Shown here one piece after another: positions 1 through 5,730 of a stretch of 8,935 bases of DNA. The notes under the pieces were generated by a model. The model did no database searches and had not been told where the DNA came from. It saw only the letters and a program-made list of their open reading frames with translations. The position numbers and the translations under genes were made by a program. The DNA comes from an uncultured Eubacteriales bacterium (GTDB lineage Bacteria; Bacillota; Clostridia; Monoglobales; Monoglobaceae). Each line of letters begins with the position of its first letter. Position 1 is the first letter of the stretch. The stretch lies in assembly GCA_900550775.1 (NCBI GenBank), contig URTH01000063.1, positions 1-8,935 on the forward strand, given 5' to 3'.

Positions 1-34
1 TGGTACATTTGGGGTAACAAATAAATTTCAGCAT
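1..34 (-). CDS. ArsC/Spx-family thioredoxin-fold protein, N-terminal 11 codons only
   Basis: A start codon at 34–32 is preceded by a GAGGAG ribosome binding site (plus-strand 42–47) at 7 nt spacing. It opens a frame reading MLKFICYPKCT before the window ends. A short beta-strand followed by YPKC(S/T) is the characteristic opening of the arsenate reductase (ArsC)/Spx/YffB family, whose catalytic or redox cysteine sits at about residue 10, matching Cys10 here. Only the start is visible, so I cannot tell whether the second residue of a CxxC pair is present, nor separate ArsC from Spx or from the uncharacterised YffB-like group. It lies 62 nt downstream of the Fic gene with no terminator between them, so it may be co-transcribed. 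The family assignment is an inference from 11 residues. Confidence 0.6.
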   Translation of the reverse strand, partial: MLKFICYPKCT

Positions 35-96
35 AAAAATTCTCCTCACATAATAAATATAGTAGTTTTTAGAATTCCTCTCCAAGAACTATGATA

Positions 97-1011
97 TTAT
101 AATATTTCCAAATACTGTTTCATTCGTTCAATTACATATCCTGCCACGAGTTTTGTCATAGGTTCGGCATTGTCTTTTTTGTAAAATTCATCAAATGCAG
201 CGTAATATGTTTTTCTGTCGGCAAATTTTACATTGATTGCCGGATAGCCATTTTGGACAAGGTCGAGATTCAAGAGCAATCTTCCCGTTCTGCCATTGCC
301 GTCGATAAAGGGGTGAATGCCCTCAAATTCAAGGTGAAACCTTGCAATTCTCTCTATAGGGTGCATTTTCTTTTTGCGTTTTTCATTTTCGGTGAGCAGC
401 TTAGTCATTTTCGGCTCAATCATATATGGTCGAACAGGCTCGGTATATGCGCCCATAATGGTTACGGGAATTTTGCGGAACACGCCTTTATCTTCCGGTC
501 TGTTCATCAGCACAAGCGAGTGGATATTTTTAATCACCGTTTCACTGATTTTTGTGTCCTTTGCAATATTCTCGATATACAGAAATGCGTCTCTGTGACC
601 GACTGCCTCAAGGTGGTCTTTCAGCGGCTTTTGGTCGATTGTCATACCTTCCAAGACCATTGCTGTTTCTTTTAATGTAAGCGTGTTACCCTCGATTGCA
701 TTTGAATTATAGGTAAAGTCCACCATAAATTCGTTGCGCAGTCTTTCTGCCTCGCCCTGCGTAAGCGGACGTTTTTGGTCAAGCTCCGCCTTTAATGCGT
801 CGATTTTCAATAGCAGGGGAGAAAGCTCCTTTGACACTTTTATTCCTTTTCGCGTTCTGGCGTCAACGGGCTTTGGTGCGTTTTCAGGAATCATATATAA
901 TTTGCCCTTTTGAACAACGCCGTCTATTCTGTTTTGAGCGCATAAAAGTCGGACTCTGCGCGGTGAGAGTCCCCACTTTTCCGCCGCTTGTGAAACCTTA
1001 ATATATTTCAT
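97..1011 (-). CDS. Fic-domain protein (probable AMPylase) with N-terminal helix-turn-helix
   Basis: This 304-residue protein is expected to transfer AMP from ATP to a hydroxyl side chain of a target protein; the target is unknown. Residues 1–45 resemble a MerR/excisionase-type winged helix (VSQAAEKWGLSPRRVR, then a K-G-K-L-Y-M-I-P wing). Residues about 80–285 form the Fic domain, with the complete active-site motif HPFIDGNGRTGR at 233–244, including catalytic His233 and the ATP-binding GNGRTGR loop. The inhibitory motif S103-x-x-x-E107-G-N lies N-terminal to the core, which makes it a class II, self-inhibited Fic protein. The ATG at 1011 has an AGAGGT binding site at 1018–1023 with 6 nt spacing. 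The gene has its own strong promoter and is visibly richer in A+T than the synthetase genes, which suggests horizontal acquisition. No antitoxin-like partner is visible, which fits built-in autoinhibition. Confidence 0.93.
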   Translation of the reverse strand: MKYIKVSQAAEKWGLSPRRVRLLCAQNRIDGVVQKGKLYMIPENAPKPVDARTRKGIKVSKELSPLLLKIDALKAELDQKRPLTQGEAERLRNEFMVDFTYNSNAIEGNTLTLKETAMVLEGMTIDQKPLKDHLEAVGHRDAFLYIENIAKDTKISETVIKNIHSLVLMNRPEDKGVFRKIPVTIMGAYTEPVRPYMIEPKMTKLLTENEKRKKKMHPIERIARFHLEFEGIHPFIDGNGRTGRLLLNLDLVQNGYPAINVKFADRKTYYAAFDEFYKKDNAEPMTKLVAGYVIERMKQYLEIL

Positions 1012-1040
1012 AATAATACCTCTTTCGGGTTGTTGTATAT

Positions 1041-1069
1041 ATTATATCACATTTTGGGAATAAAATCAA
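1041..1069 (-). promoter_or_regulatory. Extended -10 sigma-A promoter for the Fic gene
   Basis: On the minus strand, TTGATT (plus 1064–1069) is separated by exactly 17 nt from a perfect TATAAT (plus 1041–1046). A TG dinucleotide one base upstream of the -10 gives an extended -10 element. The predicted start near 1034 leaves a leader of only about 23 nt before the ATG, enough for the ribosome binding site and no riboswitch. Confidence 0.85.
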
Positions 1070-1076
1070 GTTTTAA

Positions 1077-1106
1077 TAGGATAATAATCATTCCGTATTA
1101 TTCCTA
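1077..1106. repeat. Inverted repeat just upstream of the Fic promoter, possible operator
   Basis: The arms taggataata (1077–1086) and tattattccta (1096–1106) are inverted complements with a single extra base in the second arm, separated by 9 nt. The repeat lies 8 nt upstream of the -35 box of the Fic gene. That is a usual place for a regulator site, and the gene product itself carries a predicted DNA-binding domain. It is AT-rich and lacks a U-tract on either strand, so it is unlikely to be a terminator. A regulatory role is inference. Confidence 0.4.
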
Positions 1107-1207
1107 AAACTATATTCGTTTTTTTGCAGGCAACAAAATTTTTTCATATCTTACTGTAATGTATATTTTATAAAATTCCTTGCAAGTGCAGTTAATTTCC
1201 ACACAAC

Positions 1208-1248
1208 AAAAAACGCACGGCATCTGCTAAAATACAAATGCTGTGCGT
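1208..1248 (-). terminator. Intrinsic terminator downstream of the PAS gene
   Basis: On the minus strand an 11-bp stem ACGCACAGCAT/ATGCCGTGCGT (plus arms 1238–1248 and 1213–1223, one non-Watson-Crick pair) with a 14-nt loop is followed at once by a run of six T residues (plus 1208–1213, whose last base doubles as the closing pair). It lies 111 nt after the PAS stop codon and separates that unit from the Fic promoter. Confidence 0.85.
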
Positions 1249-1359
1249 AGCCGAAAGAGAGTAATCCGAACTCCGATTTTGAGCGGCGGTTTTCCGCTTT
1301 CGCCGTGTTAAAATACTCGGCAACCGGACATTCGTCATAAGACAGGTACAGAGCCAAAT

Positions 1360-1716
1360 CTAAAACCGATAAGGCTGCTCGGTTTCTCTGTCCCGATATT
1401 CGTGCTTTTCATAATAGCCGATCAGTTTTTTCTCACTGTCGCGCAGCGCAACCATGTAAACGTCCTTATTTTCCTTTTCGTTATGATAGGTATACATGAT
1501 GTTATGATCCTCGCTTTCTTCAAACCACGAAAGCACCTTTTCAATCATCGCATTGGACGCCGCATTGTGGCAATCCTTTAAGCTTTGACCGGTTAAATCC
1601 CTGTGATAGCGCATGACTGCCGCCGGATTCATATACACAATGGTCGAATCCATATCGCAAACAACAATGGCGGCTCTGTCCTGATCCACAATACTTTTTA
1701 ATAATACGTTTAACAT
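1360..1716 (-). CDS. Small single-domain PAS protein
   Basis: This protein of 118 residues consists of one PAS fold and nothing else. It has the PAS core pattern near residues 13–37 (AAIVVCDMDSTIVYMNPAA), a CHN motif at 49–51 followed by a helix to about residue 66, and beta-strands ending in YMVALRDSEKKLIGYYEKHE. The C-H-(P/N) region resembles the PAS_10-like domains found in DUF438 proteins, where this spot precedes the helix S-x-x-x-I-E-x-V. There is no output domain, so it probably works as a sensor or adaptor binding a small ligand or cofactor; the ligand is unknown. I chose the ATG at 1716 because AAGGTGG (plus 1724–1730) lies 7 nt upstream and the PAS pattern starts right after it. In-frame TTG at 1746 and ATG at 1740 lack such a site. 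It is 91 nt downstream of the membrane protein gene with no terminator or clear promoter between, so the two are probably co-transcribed. Confidence 0.85.
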   Translation of the reverse strand: MLNVLLKSIVDQDRAAIVVCDMDSTIVYMNPAAVMRYHRDLTGQSLKDCHNAASNAMIEKVLSWFEESEDHNIMYTYHNEKENKDVYMVALRDSEKKLIGYYEKHEYRDRETEQPYRF

Positions 1717-1723
1717 TTCTCTT

Positions 1724-1730
1724 CCACCTT
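1724..1730 (-). promoter_or_regulatory. Ribosome binding site deciding the PAS gene start
   Basis: AAGGTGG on the minus strand, one mismatch from AAGGAGG, stands 7 nt before the ATG at 1716. The two upstream in-frame start codons (ATG 1740, TTG 1746) have no comparable site. Confidence 0.65.
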
Positions 1731-1807
1731 TCCGCTTCATGTCCAATCATCGCCGTGCAGCTCATGCACGATCCGCAATGCCCTTCACGCACCCAAAACC
1801 CCTTATT

Positions 1808-2269
1808 TTATGAATTTTGCGGCATCGAGGGGGTTCTTTCCTCGATATATTGCCGCAGCTCCTGCATCAAACGTTCCGCCGTCCGATCGCCGAAATAGCC
1901 GAGATGATAGGCACGGTCTCCGACCAGGATCTTTTGCTTTCCCAGACACGAAAAGGAGAACGTTTCACCCTGCGCACCGACAAACTGCACGTGAACCGTG
2001 CCGTCCACAGCGCCGACCACTGTATTATCGTGAAAAACCGTGCCAAGCGTCGCGTGATAACGGTAGGAATCCAAAATTGCATTCAGCCTTTGCCATTCCT
2101 CGCTTCCTTCCTCAATCTGCAGTGAAACAGGATCCCGGTTATAGGTATGATAACTGATAAAGATCAGCTCTGCCTTCTCCATCTCCCGGCCGAGCGGCCG
2201 TGGCAAAAAGAAAATAACCGCGGCAATCAGCAAAATAAAAACTAAAACACGACCTATGTTTTTTCGCAT
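1808..2269 (-). CDS. Membrane-anchored protein of unknown function
   Basis: I do not recognise this 153-residue protein with confidence. Basic residues (RKNIGR) are followed by one hydrophobic segment at about residues 6–23, which is a signal anchor or uncleaved signal. I see no lipobox cysteine. The remaining 125 or so residues should therefore be extracytoplasmic. They form an alternating strand pattern (AELIFISYHTYNRDP, then a helix around E58–Y69, then GTVHVQFVGAQGETFSFSC, then a basic K-Q-K-I-L-V strand) and end in a helix. This layout loosely recalls small clostridial DUF5301-like exported domains, but that is a weak impression. The ATG at 2269 is preceded by AAAGGAG (plus 2278–2284) at 8 nt. 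A TTG at 2290 in frame lies upstream of that site and is rejected. The gene has its own promoter at 2353–2381 and a leader of about 77 nt, and the PAS gene follows 91 nt downstream. Confidence 0.8.
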   Translation of the reverse strand: MRKNIGRVLVFILLIAAVIFFLPRPLGREMEKAELIFISYHTYNRDPVSLQIEEGSEEWQRLNAILDSYRYHATLGTVFHDNTVVGAVDGTVHVQFVGAQGETFSFSCLGKQKILVGDRAYHLGYFGDRTAERLMQELRQYIEERTPSMPQNS

Positions 2270-2277
2270 AGCCACCA

Positions 2278-2284
2278 CTCCTTT
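2278..2284 (-). promoter_or_regulatory. Ribosome binding site deciding the start of the membrane protein gene
   Basis: AAAGGAG lies 8 nt before the ATG at 2269. It is immediately preceded by GGGG, giving a G-rich stretch GGGGAAAGGAG. It excludes the longer reading from TTG 2290. Confidence 0.75.
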
Positions 2285-2352
2285 CCCCAAAACGGCGCAA
2301 TCCGGGCCTAATATTATGTTCGGCTCTCCCGTGCGTGAAAGCTTCTGCTGCC

Positions 2353-2381
2353 ATCATAACACAGATTCATCCCCTTGACAA
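2353..2381 (-). promoter_or_regulatory. Sigma-A promoter for the membrane protein–PAS unit
   Basis: On the minus strand TTGTCA (plus 2376–2381) and TATGAT (plus 2353–2358) are separated by exactly 17 nt. The -35 box sits directly after the U-tract of the terminator at 2383–2413, so one transcription unit ends and the next begins with almost no gap. The predicted start is near 2346. Confidence 0.7.
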
Positions 2382-2382
2382 G

Positions 2383-2413
2383 AAAATAAAAAAAGACCGA
2401 GAATAATTCTCGG
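2383..2413 (-). terminator. Intrinsic terminator between the tyrS region and the membrane protein gene
   Basis: On the minus strand a perfect 7-bp stem CCGAGAA/TTCTCGG (plus 2397–2413) with a 3-nt loop is followed by TC and then TTTTTTTATTTT (plus 2383–2394). It ends any transcript coming from tyrS and from the promoter at 2492–2520, and insulates the promoter at 2353–2381. Confidence 0.85.
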
Positions 2414-2485
2414 CCGGGAGTTCCGTTTAAGATGTTGGTCTTAAACGGGGGAAATGAAAAAAAGATTGTTAGTTAATTGTGGTAT
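2384..2485 (-). ncRNA. Candidate small RNA of about 100 nt
   Basis: A sigma-A promoter (2492–2520) predicts a start near 2485, and the intrinsic terminator gives an end near 2384. The downstream gene has a separate promoter, so the roughly 100-nt transcript does not need to be its leader. In order it would contain an unstructured A/U-rich 5' part, a pyrimidine tract U7-CAUUUCCCCC, a perfect 10-bp hairpin (plus arms 2423–2432 and 2439–2448, 6-nt loop), a 9-nt linker, and the terminator hairpin. No start codon with a binding site leads to a sizeable frame. I recognise no known RNA family. Alternatives are a 3' untranslated region of tyrS ending in tandem hairpins, or an attenuator if the second promoter is weak. 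Confidence 0.42.
2423..2448. repeat. Perfect 10-bp hairpin in the tyrS downstream region
   Basis: Arms ccgtttaaga (2423–2432) and tcttaaacgg (2439–2448) are exact inverted complements around a 6-nt loop. On the minus strand it precedes the terminator hairpin by 9 nt. It has no U-tract of its own in the minus direction. In the plus direction it is followed by GGGAAATGAAAAAAAG, so it is not a terminator there either. It is best seen as a structural element of the transcript. Confidence 0.75.
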
Positions 2486-2494
2486 GCTTATACT
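2466..2494 (+). promoter_or_regulatory. Overlapping plus-strand promoter-like sequence
   Basis: TTGTTA (2466–2471) and TATACT (2489–2494) are 17 nt apart on the plus strand, and the -10 box overlaps the -10 box of the minus-strand promoter. If active it would produce RNA antisense to the 3' end of tyrS. The region is AT-rich, so a chance match is quite possible. Confidence 0.3.
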
Positions 2495-2520
2495 ATACAA
2501 CATTTTGCGCAAAATTTCAA
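2492..2520 (-). promoter_or_regulatory. Sigma-A promoter with palindrome in the spacer
   Basis: On the minus strand TTGAAA (plus 2515–2520) and TATAGT (plus 2492–2497) are separated by exactly 17 nt. Most of the spacer is a perfect 14-bp palindrome attttgcgcaaaat (2502–2515), a position where a bound repressor would block RNA polymerase. The nearest downstream structure is the two-hairpin unit ending at the terminator at 2383–2413. Confidence 0.6.
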
Positions 2521-2590
2521 TAGTTAATTTTGTATATTGTGCAAAAATCGCATGACTGTTTTTGTGCAACATTCACAAAACATTACAAAA

Positions 2591-3862
2591 TTATTTCAAA
2601 TTCAACTTTAAAAAGGTTTTTTTGCCTTTTTTTACGATAAAATCTCCATCCTGCAGCATTGCCGGCGTAATTACCATATCGATTTCCGTAACCTTTTCAC
2701 CGTTGATGCTGAGTCCGTTTTGCTGAATCAAACGGCGCCCTTCTCCCTTTGAAGGGATCAGTCCTACCTGCTGCAAAAGATCTAAGACATTCATGCCATC
2801 GCCCAGCGTCTTGGCGTCGATCTCGGCGCTCGGCATATGTGCCGTATCACCGCTGCCGCGGAAGATCGCAGTTGCCGCGTCATTGGCTGCCTTGGCCGCC
2901 TCTTCGCCATGCACCATTTTGGTAACCTCGTAGGCGAGCAGACATTTTACCTCATTCAGCGCCTGTCCCTCCAGGTTTTCATATTGTGCGATCTGCTCCA
3001 TCGGCAGGAAAGTGACAAGCTTTAACATACGAATGACGTCTTTGTCGTCCACATTGCGCCAATACTGATAAAATTCATAAGGCGAAACCTTTTCGGGATC
3101 CAGCCACAGCGCGCCTTTCTCCGTCTTGCCCATCTTTTTGCCCTCTGACGTAGTAAGCAGCGTAAAGGTCATGCCGTATGCCTGCTTGCCGGCCTTGCGG
3201 CGAATCAACTCAATACCGCCGATGATATTAGCCCACTGATCGTCACCGCCGAACTCCATACGGCAGCCGTATTCGCGGTTTAAGCGATAAAAATCGTAGC
3301 TTTGCATCAGCATATAGTTAAATTCCAGGAAGGTCAGTCCCTTCTCCATCCGGGACTTATAGCACTCGGCGGTCAGCATCTTGTTAACCGTAAAGTGAAC
3401 GCCGACCTCGCGCAAAAAGTCGATATAATTTTGTTGCAGCAGCCAATCGGCATTATTCACCATCATTGCGCCGCCCTCGCCAAAATCAATAAAACGGGAC
3501 ATCTGCTTTTTAAAATTGTCTGCGTTGTGCGCGATCGTCTCCTGAGTAATCATGGGGCGCATATCCGCCTTGCCGGTCGGATCGCCGATCATGGTAGTAC
3601 CGCCGCCCAGCAAAACAATGGGGCGGTGTCCGGCGTTTTGCATATGCTTCATAACGATTAACTGCATAAAATGCCCTGCCATCTGCATCCGCTTGATAAT
3701 GAGAAGCTGAAGCAGATGGCCGACATGCAGGCTGTCAGCCGTTGCGTCAAAGCCGATATAGAAGGTAATTTTTTCCTCCCCAAGCAGCTTTCGGATTTCG
3801 TCTTCATGGGTGGTCTGCGCAATCAGGCCTCGTTCTTTTAAGGTATCAAATACGTTCTGCAT
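2591..3862 (-). CDS. tyrS: Tyrosyl-tRNA synthetase with a 15-residue tandem duplication
   Basis: This class I synthetase activates tyrosine with ATP and charges tRNA-Tyr in the cytoplasm. Visible landmarks are Tyr35 of the tyrosine pocket, the HIGH signature as H46-V-G-H49, GDPTGK at 93–98, the Y183-x3-Q187-x2-D190 tyrosine-recognition set, GGDDQW at 205–210, the KMSKS loop as K243-M-G-K-T247, and a C-terminal S4 RNA-binding domain from about residue 358. The length of 423 exceeds the usual 405–410 of this type. The excess is explained by residues 49–63 and 64–78, which are two versions of one segment (8 of 15 identical). All catalytic motifs remain, so the enzyme is probably active, but the spacing between HVGH and the GDPTGK strand is altered. 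The ATG at 3862 has an AGAGGA site (3870–3875) at 7 nt. It is last in the operon, 20 nt after aspS, with no T-box leader. Confidence 0.97.
   Translation of the reverse strand: MQNVFDTLKERGLIAQTTHEDEIRKLLGEEKITFYIGFDATADSLHVGHLLQLLIIKRMQMAGHFMQLIVMKHMQNAGHRPIVLLGGGTTMIGDPTGKADMRPMITQETIAHNADNFKKQMSRFIDFGEGGAMMVNNADWLLQQNYIDFLREVGVHFTVNKMLTAECYKSRMEKGLTFLEFNYMLMQSYDFYRLNREYGCRMEFGGDDQWANIIGGIELIRRKAGKQAYGMTFTLLTTSEGKKMGKTEKGALWLDPEKVSPYEFYQYWRNVDDKDVIRMLKLVTFLPMEQIAQYENLEGQALNEVKCLLAYEVTKMVHGEEAAKAANDAATAIFRGSGDTAHMPSAEIDAKTLGDGMNVLDLLQQVGLIPSKGEGRRLIQQNGLSINGEKVTEIDMVITPAMLQDGDFIVKKGKKTFLKLNLK
3629..3718 (-). repeat. Diverged tandem duplication (2 x 45 nt) inside tyrS
   Basis: Two adjacent in-frame 45-nt units encode [15 protein letters not shown] (3674–3718) and [15 protein letters not shown] (3629–3673), followed by H-R-P-I. 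By hand alignment 8 of 15 residues and about 28 of 45 bases match, so the duplication is old or the copies differ in origin. Both match the family's normal sequence between the HIGH motif and the next beta-strand, and other TyrRS proteins have this segment once. Copy B joined directly to HVG would restore a normal-length enzyme. Confidence 0.9.
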
Positions 3863-3882
3863 GGTCGTTTCCTCTCTATCTC

Positions 3883-5703
3883 TTAATTTTCGGTATCTTC
3901 TGTTTCTATATTTTTCTCCACTTTGGTGACTTTAATGCTCAAATCCTCCAGCTGCTTTTCGTCAACCACGTCCGGCGAATGCATCATCAGTTCCGCTGCA
4001 TTCTGCATCTTCGGAAAGGCAATGACATCGCGGATCGAATCCCGTCCTGCCATAATCATCGCCAGCCGATCCAGGCCGTAGGCCAGGCCGCCGTGCGGCG
4101 GTGTGCCGTACTGAAACGCCTGCATCAGGTAGCCAAAGCGTGCCCACGCCTCCTCATGGCTAAAGCCCAGTGCCGCAAACATTTTTTCCTGCAAATCGGC
4201 GTGGAAAATACGCAGACTGCCGCCGCCGATCTCGCTGCCGTTTAAGATGACATCGTAGGCTTTTGCGCGCACCTTGCCGGGGTCGGTCTCAAGCAGCGGA
4301 ATATCCTCGTCAAAGGGATGCGTAAACGGATGGTGCATCGCCATATATCTGCCCTCTTCCTCGGAGTATTCCAAAAGCGGGAACTCGGTCACCCACAAAA
4401 AGCGGTACTCGTTCTTCGGGATCAGGTCAAACCGTCTTGCGACCTCCAAACGGAGATTGCCAAGCGCATCATAAACAATGTTATCGCTGTCCGCAACGAT
4501 CAAGATGGCATCGCCCGGCTGCGCCTCTGTTGTCTCTAGGATTTTATGCACGCTATCTTCGGACAGGAATTTCGTAATCTGCGAACGAACGCCGTCCTCT
4601 TCCTTGATGATCCATGCCATGCCCTTTGCACGGTAGGTTTTTACGTATTCCGACAGGGAATCCAGGGTTTTACGGGTCATCTTATCGCCGAGCCCCTTTG
4701 CTACGATACAGCGGACGCTGCCGCCGCGCTCCAGTGCACCCTCAAACACCTGAAATCCGCAGCCCTTTACCGCATCGGAAAGGTCGGTCAGTTCCATGTC
4801 AAAACGCATATCCGGCTTGTCCGAGCCGAAACGATCCATTGCCTCGCAGTAGGGGAGACGGAGGAACGGCGTCTTGATATCCAGGTTTAAAACCTCTTTG
4901 AAAACCCGCTTTAAAAAGCCCTCGTTGATACGCATAATGGTTTCCATATCAACAAACGAAAGCTCCATATCCAGCTGGGTAAATTCCGGCTGACGGTCAG
5001 CGCGCAAATCCTCATCGCGGAAGCAGCGTGCCACCTGAAAATAGCGGTCATAGCCGGCCAGCATCAAAAGCTGCTTATACTGCTGCGGCGACTGGGGCAG
5101 CGCATAAAAGTTACCCGGATGCACGCGGCTCGGCACCAGATAATCCCTGGCGCCCTCCGGCGTACTCTTGGTAAGAATCGGGGTTTCAATCTCCAAAAAT
5201 CCGTTTTCATCAAAATAATCCCGTGCAATTTTGGTGATCTTATGGCGCATCATCAGATTGCGCTGCATATCCGGGCGGCGCAGATCCAGATACCGATATT
5301 CAAGGCGCAGAGCGTCCTTGGTGTCGATATCTTCTTCAATATAGAACGGCGTAGTCTCCGCACTGTTTAAAATCCGAAGCTCCGTCACAAAAACCTCAAT
5401 TTCGCCGGTTGCCATATCCGGATTGATGTTTTCCGGGGTACGCCGCAAAACCTTACCCTTTGCGGCAATGACATACTCACTCTTTAACTGCTCCGCCTTT
5501 TGAAACACCTCCGGCGCGCTTTCGTCGTTAAAGGAAAGCTGAATAATGCCGGTGCGGTCGCGCAGCGTGACAAAGTTCAAGCCGCCCAGACGGCGGTTTC
5601 TGGCAACCCAGCCGGTCAGGGTGACCATTTCATTTTCATTTTTAACAGAAAGCTCACCGCACATATGGGTGCGTGTAAAGCCCTCCATGGTCTCAAACTG
5701 CAT
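3883..5703 (-). CDS. aspS: Aspartyl-tRNA synthetase, bacterial type
   Basis: This class II synthetase charges tRNA-Asp. Its 606 residues fit the bacterial type with a GAD insertion domain. An N-terminal OB-fold anticodon-binding domain (about 12–115, with [14 protein letters not shown]) is followed by the catalytic core with aspartate-recognition QSPQ at 204–207, motif 2 [14 protein letters not shown] at 228–241, the GAD insertion at roughly 290–415, and motif 3 GLAYGLDRL at 539–547. The residue after R-R at position 39 is Leu. From memory, Leu rather than His here is associated with tRNA-Asp-discriminating enzymes, but this alone does not settle whether it also charges tRNA-Asn. The tail after residue 585 is acidic and short. 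The ATG at 5703 has an excellent AAGGAGG (5713–5719) at 9 nt. It starts 27 nt after hisS, the common Firmicute hisS–aspS order. Confidence 0.98.
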   Translation of the reverse strand: MQFETMEGFTRTHMCGELSVKNENEMVTLTGWVARNRRLGGLNFVTLRDRTGIIQLSFNDESAPEVFQKAEQLKSEYVIAAKGKVLRRTPENINPDMATGEIEVFVTELRILNSAETTPFYIEEDIDTKDALRLEYRYLDLRRPDMQRNLMMRHKITKIARDYFDENGFLEIETPILTKSTPEGARDYLVPSRVHPGNFYALPQSPQQYKQLLMLAGYDRYFQVARCFRDEDLRADRQPEFTQLDMELSFVDMETIMRINEGFLKRVFKEVLNLDIKTPFLRLPYCEAMDRFGSDKPDMRFDMELTDLSDAVKGCGFQVFEGALERGGSVRCIVAKGLGDKMTRKTLDSLSEYVKTYRAKGMAWIIKEEDGVRSQITKFLSEDSVHKILETTEAQPGDAILIVADSDNIVYDALGNLRLEVARRFDLIPKNEYRFLWVTEFPLLEYSEEEGRYMAMHHPFTHPFDEDIPLLETDPGKVRAKAYDVILNGSEIGGGSLRIFHADLQEKMFAALGFSHEEAWARFGYLMQAFQYGTPPHGGLAYGLDRLAMIMAGRDSIRDVIAFPKMQNAAELMMHSPDVVDEKQLEDLSIKVTKVEKNIETEDTEN

Positions 5704-5730
5704 TTCGATAAACCTCCTTAGGACTAGCCT

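Larger units (their letters stand above)
1012..1359. other. Intergenic stretch between the PAS gene and the Fic gene
   Basis: This 348-nt stretch holds no convincing gene. Reading in the minus direction it contains 3' flanking sequence after the PAS stop codon, the intrinsic terminator at 1208–1248, an AT-rich segment (1107–1200) where I see nothing definite, the inverted repeat at 1077–1106, and the Fic promoter and leader. A 68-codon open frame starting at TTG runs from 1357 to 1151 straight through the terminator hairpin. I treat it as non-coding (see rejected items). Confidence 0.6.

Noticed and set aside
50..96. Separate promoter for the ArsC/Spx-like gene
   Set aside because: A TTGGAG/TATATT pair can be found on the minus strand at 18 nt spacing, but the -35 match is weak and the area is very AT-rich. 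Read-through from the Fic gene is equally likely.
1151..1357. 68-codon open frame on the minus strand as a small gene
   Set aside because: It starts with TTG only 2 nt after the PAS stop codon, has no ribosome binding site, and runs through the intrinsic terminator hairpin at 1208–1248. It is better explained as 3' flanking DNA.
1754..1770. Hairpin cgtgca/tgcacg before the PAS gene as a terminator or riboswitch
   Set aside because: It is a 6-bp stem with a 5-nt loop and no U-tract, too small to call.
1541..1792. 83-codon minus-strand frame overlapping the PAS gene
   Set aside because: It overlaps the well-supported PAS coding region in another frame, its cysteine-rich look comes from out-of-frame reading, and it has no ribosome binding site.
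2560..2580. Inverted repeat ttttgtg/cacaaaa as a tyrS terminator
   Set aside because: The 7-bp stem is AT-rich with a 7-nt loop and no following T-run on the minus strand. The terminator at 2383–2413 is far stronger.
5704..5730. T-box or other leader before aspS, hisS or tyrS
   Set aside because: The spacers are 27 nt, -4 nt and 20 nt, far too short for a T-box, and no such motif is visible.
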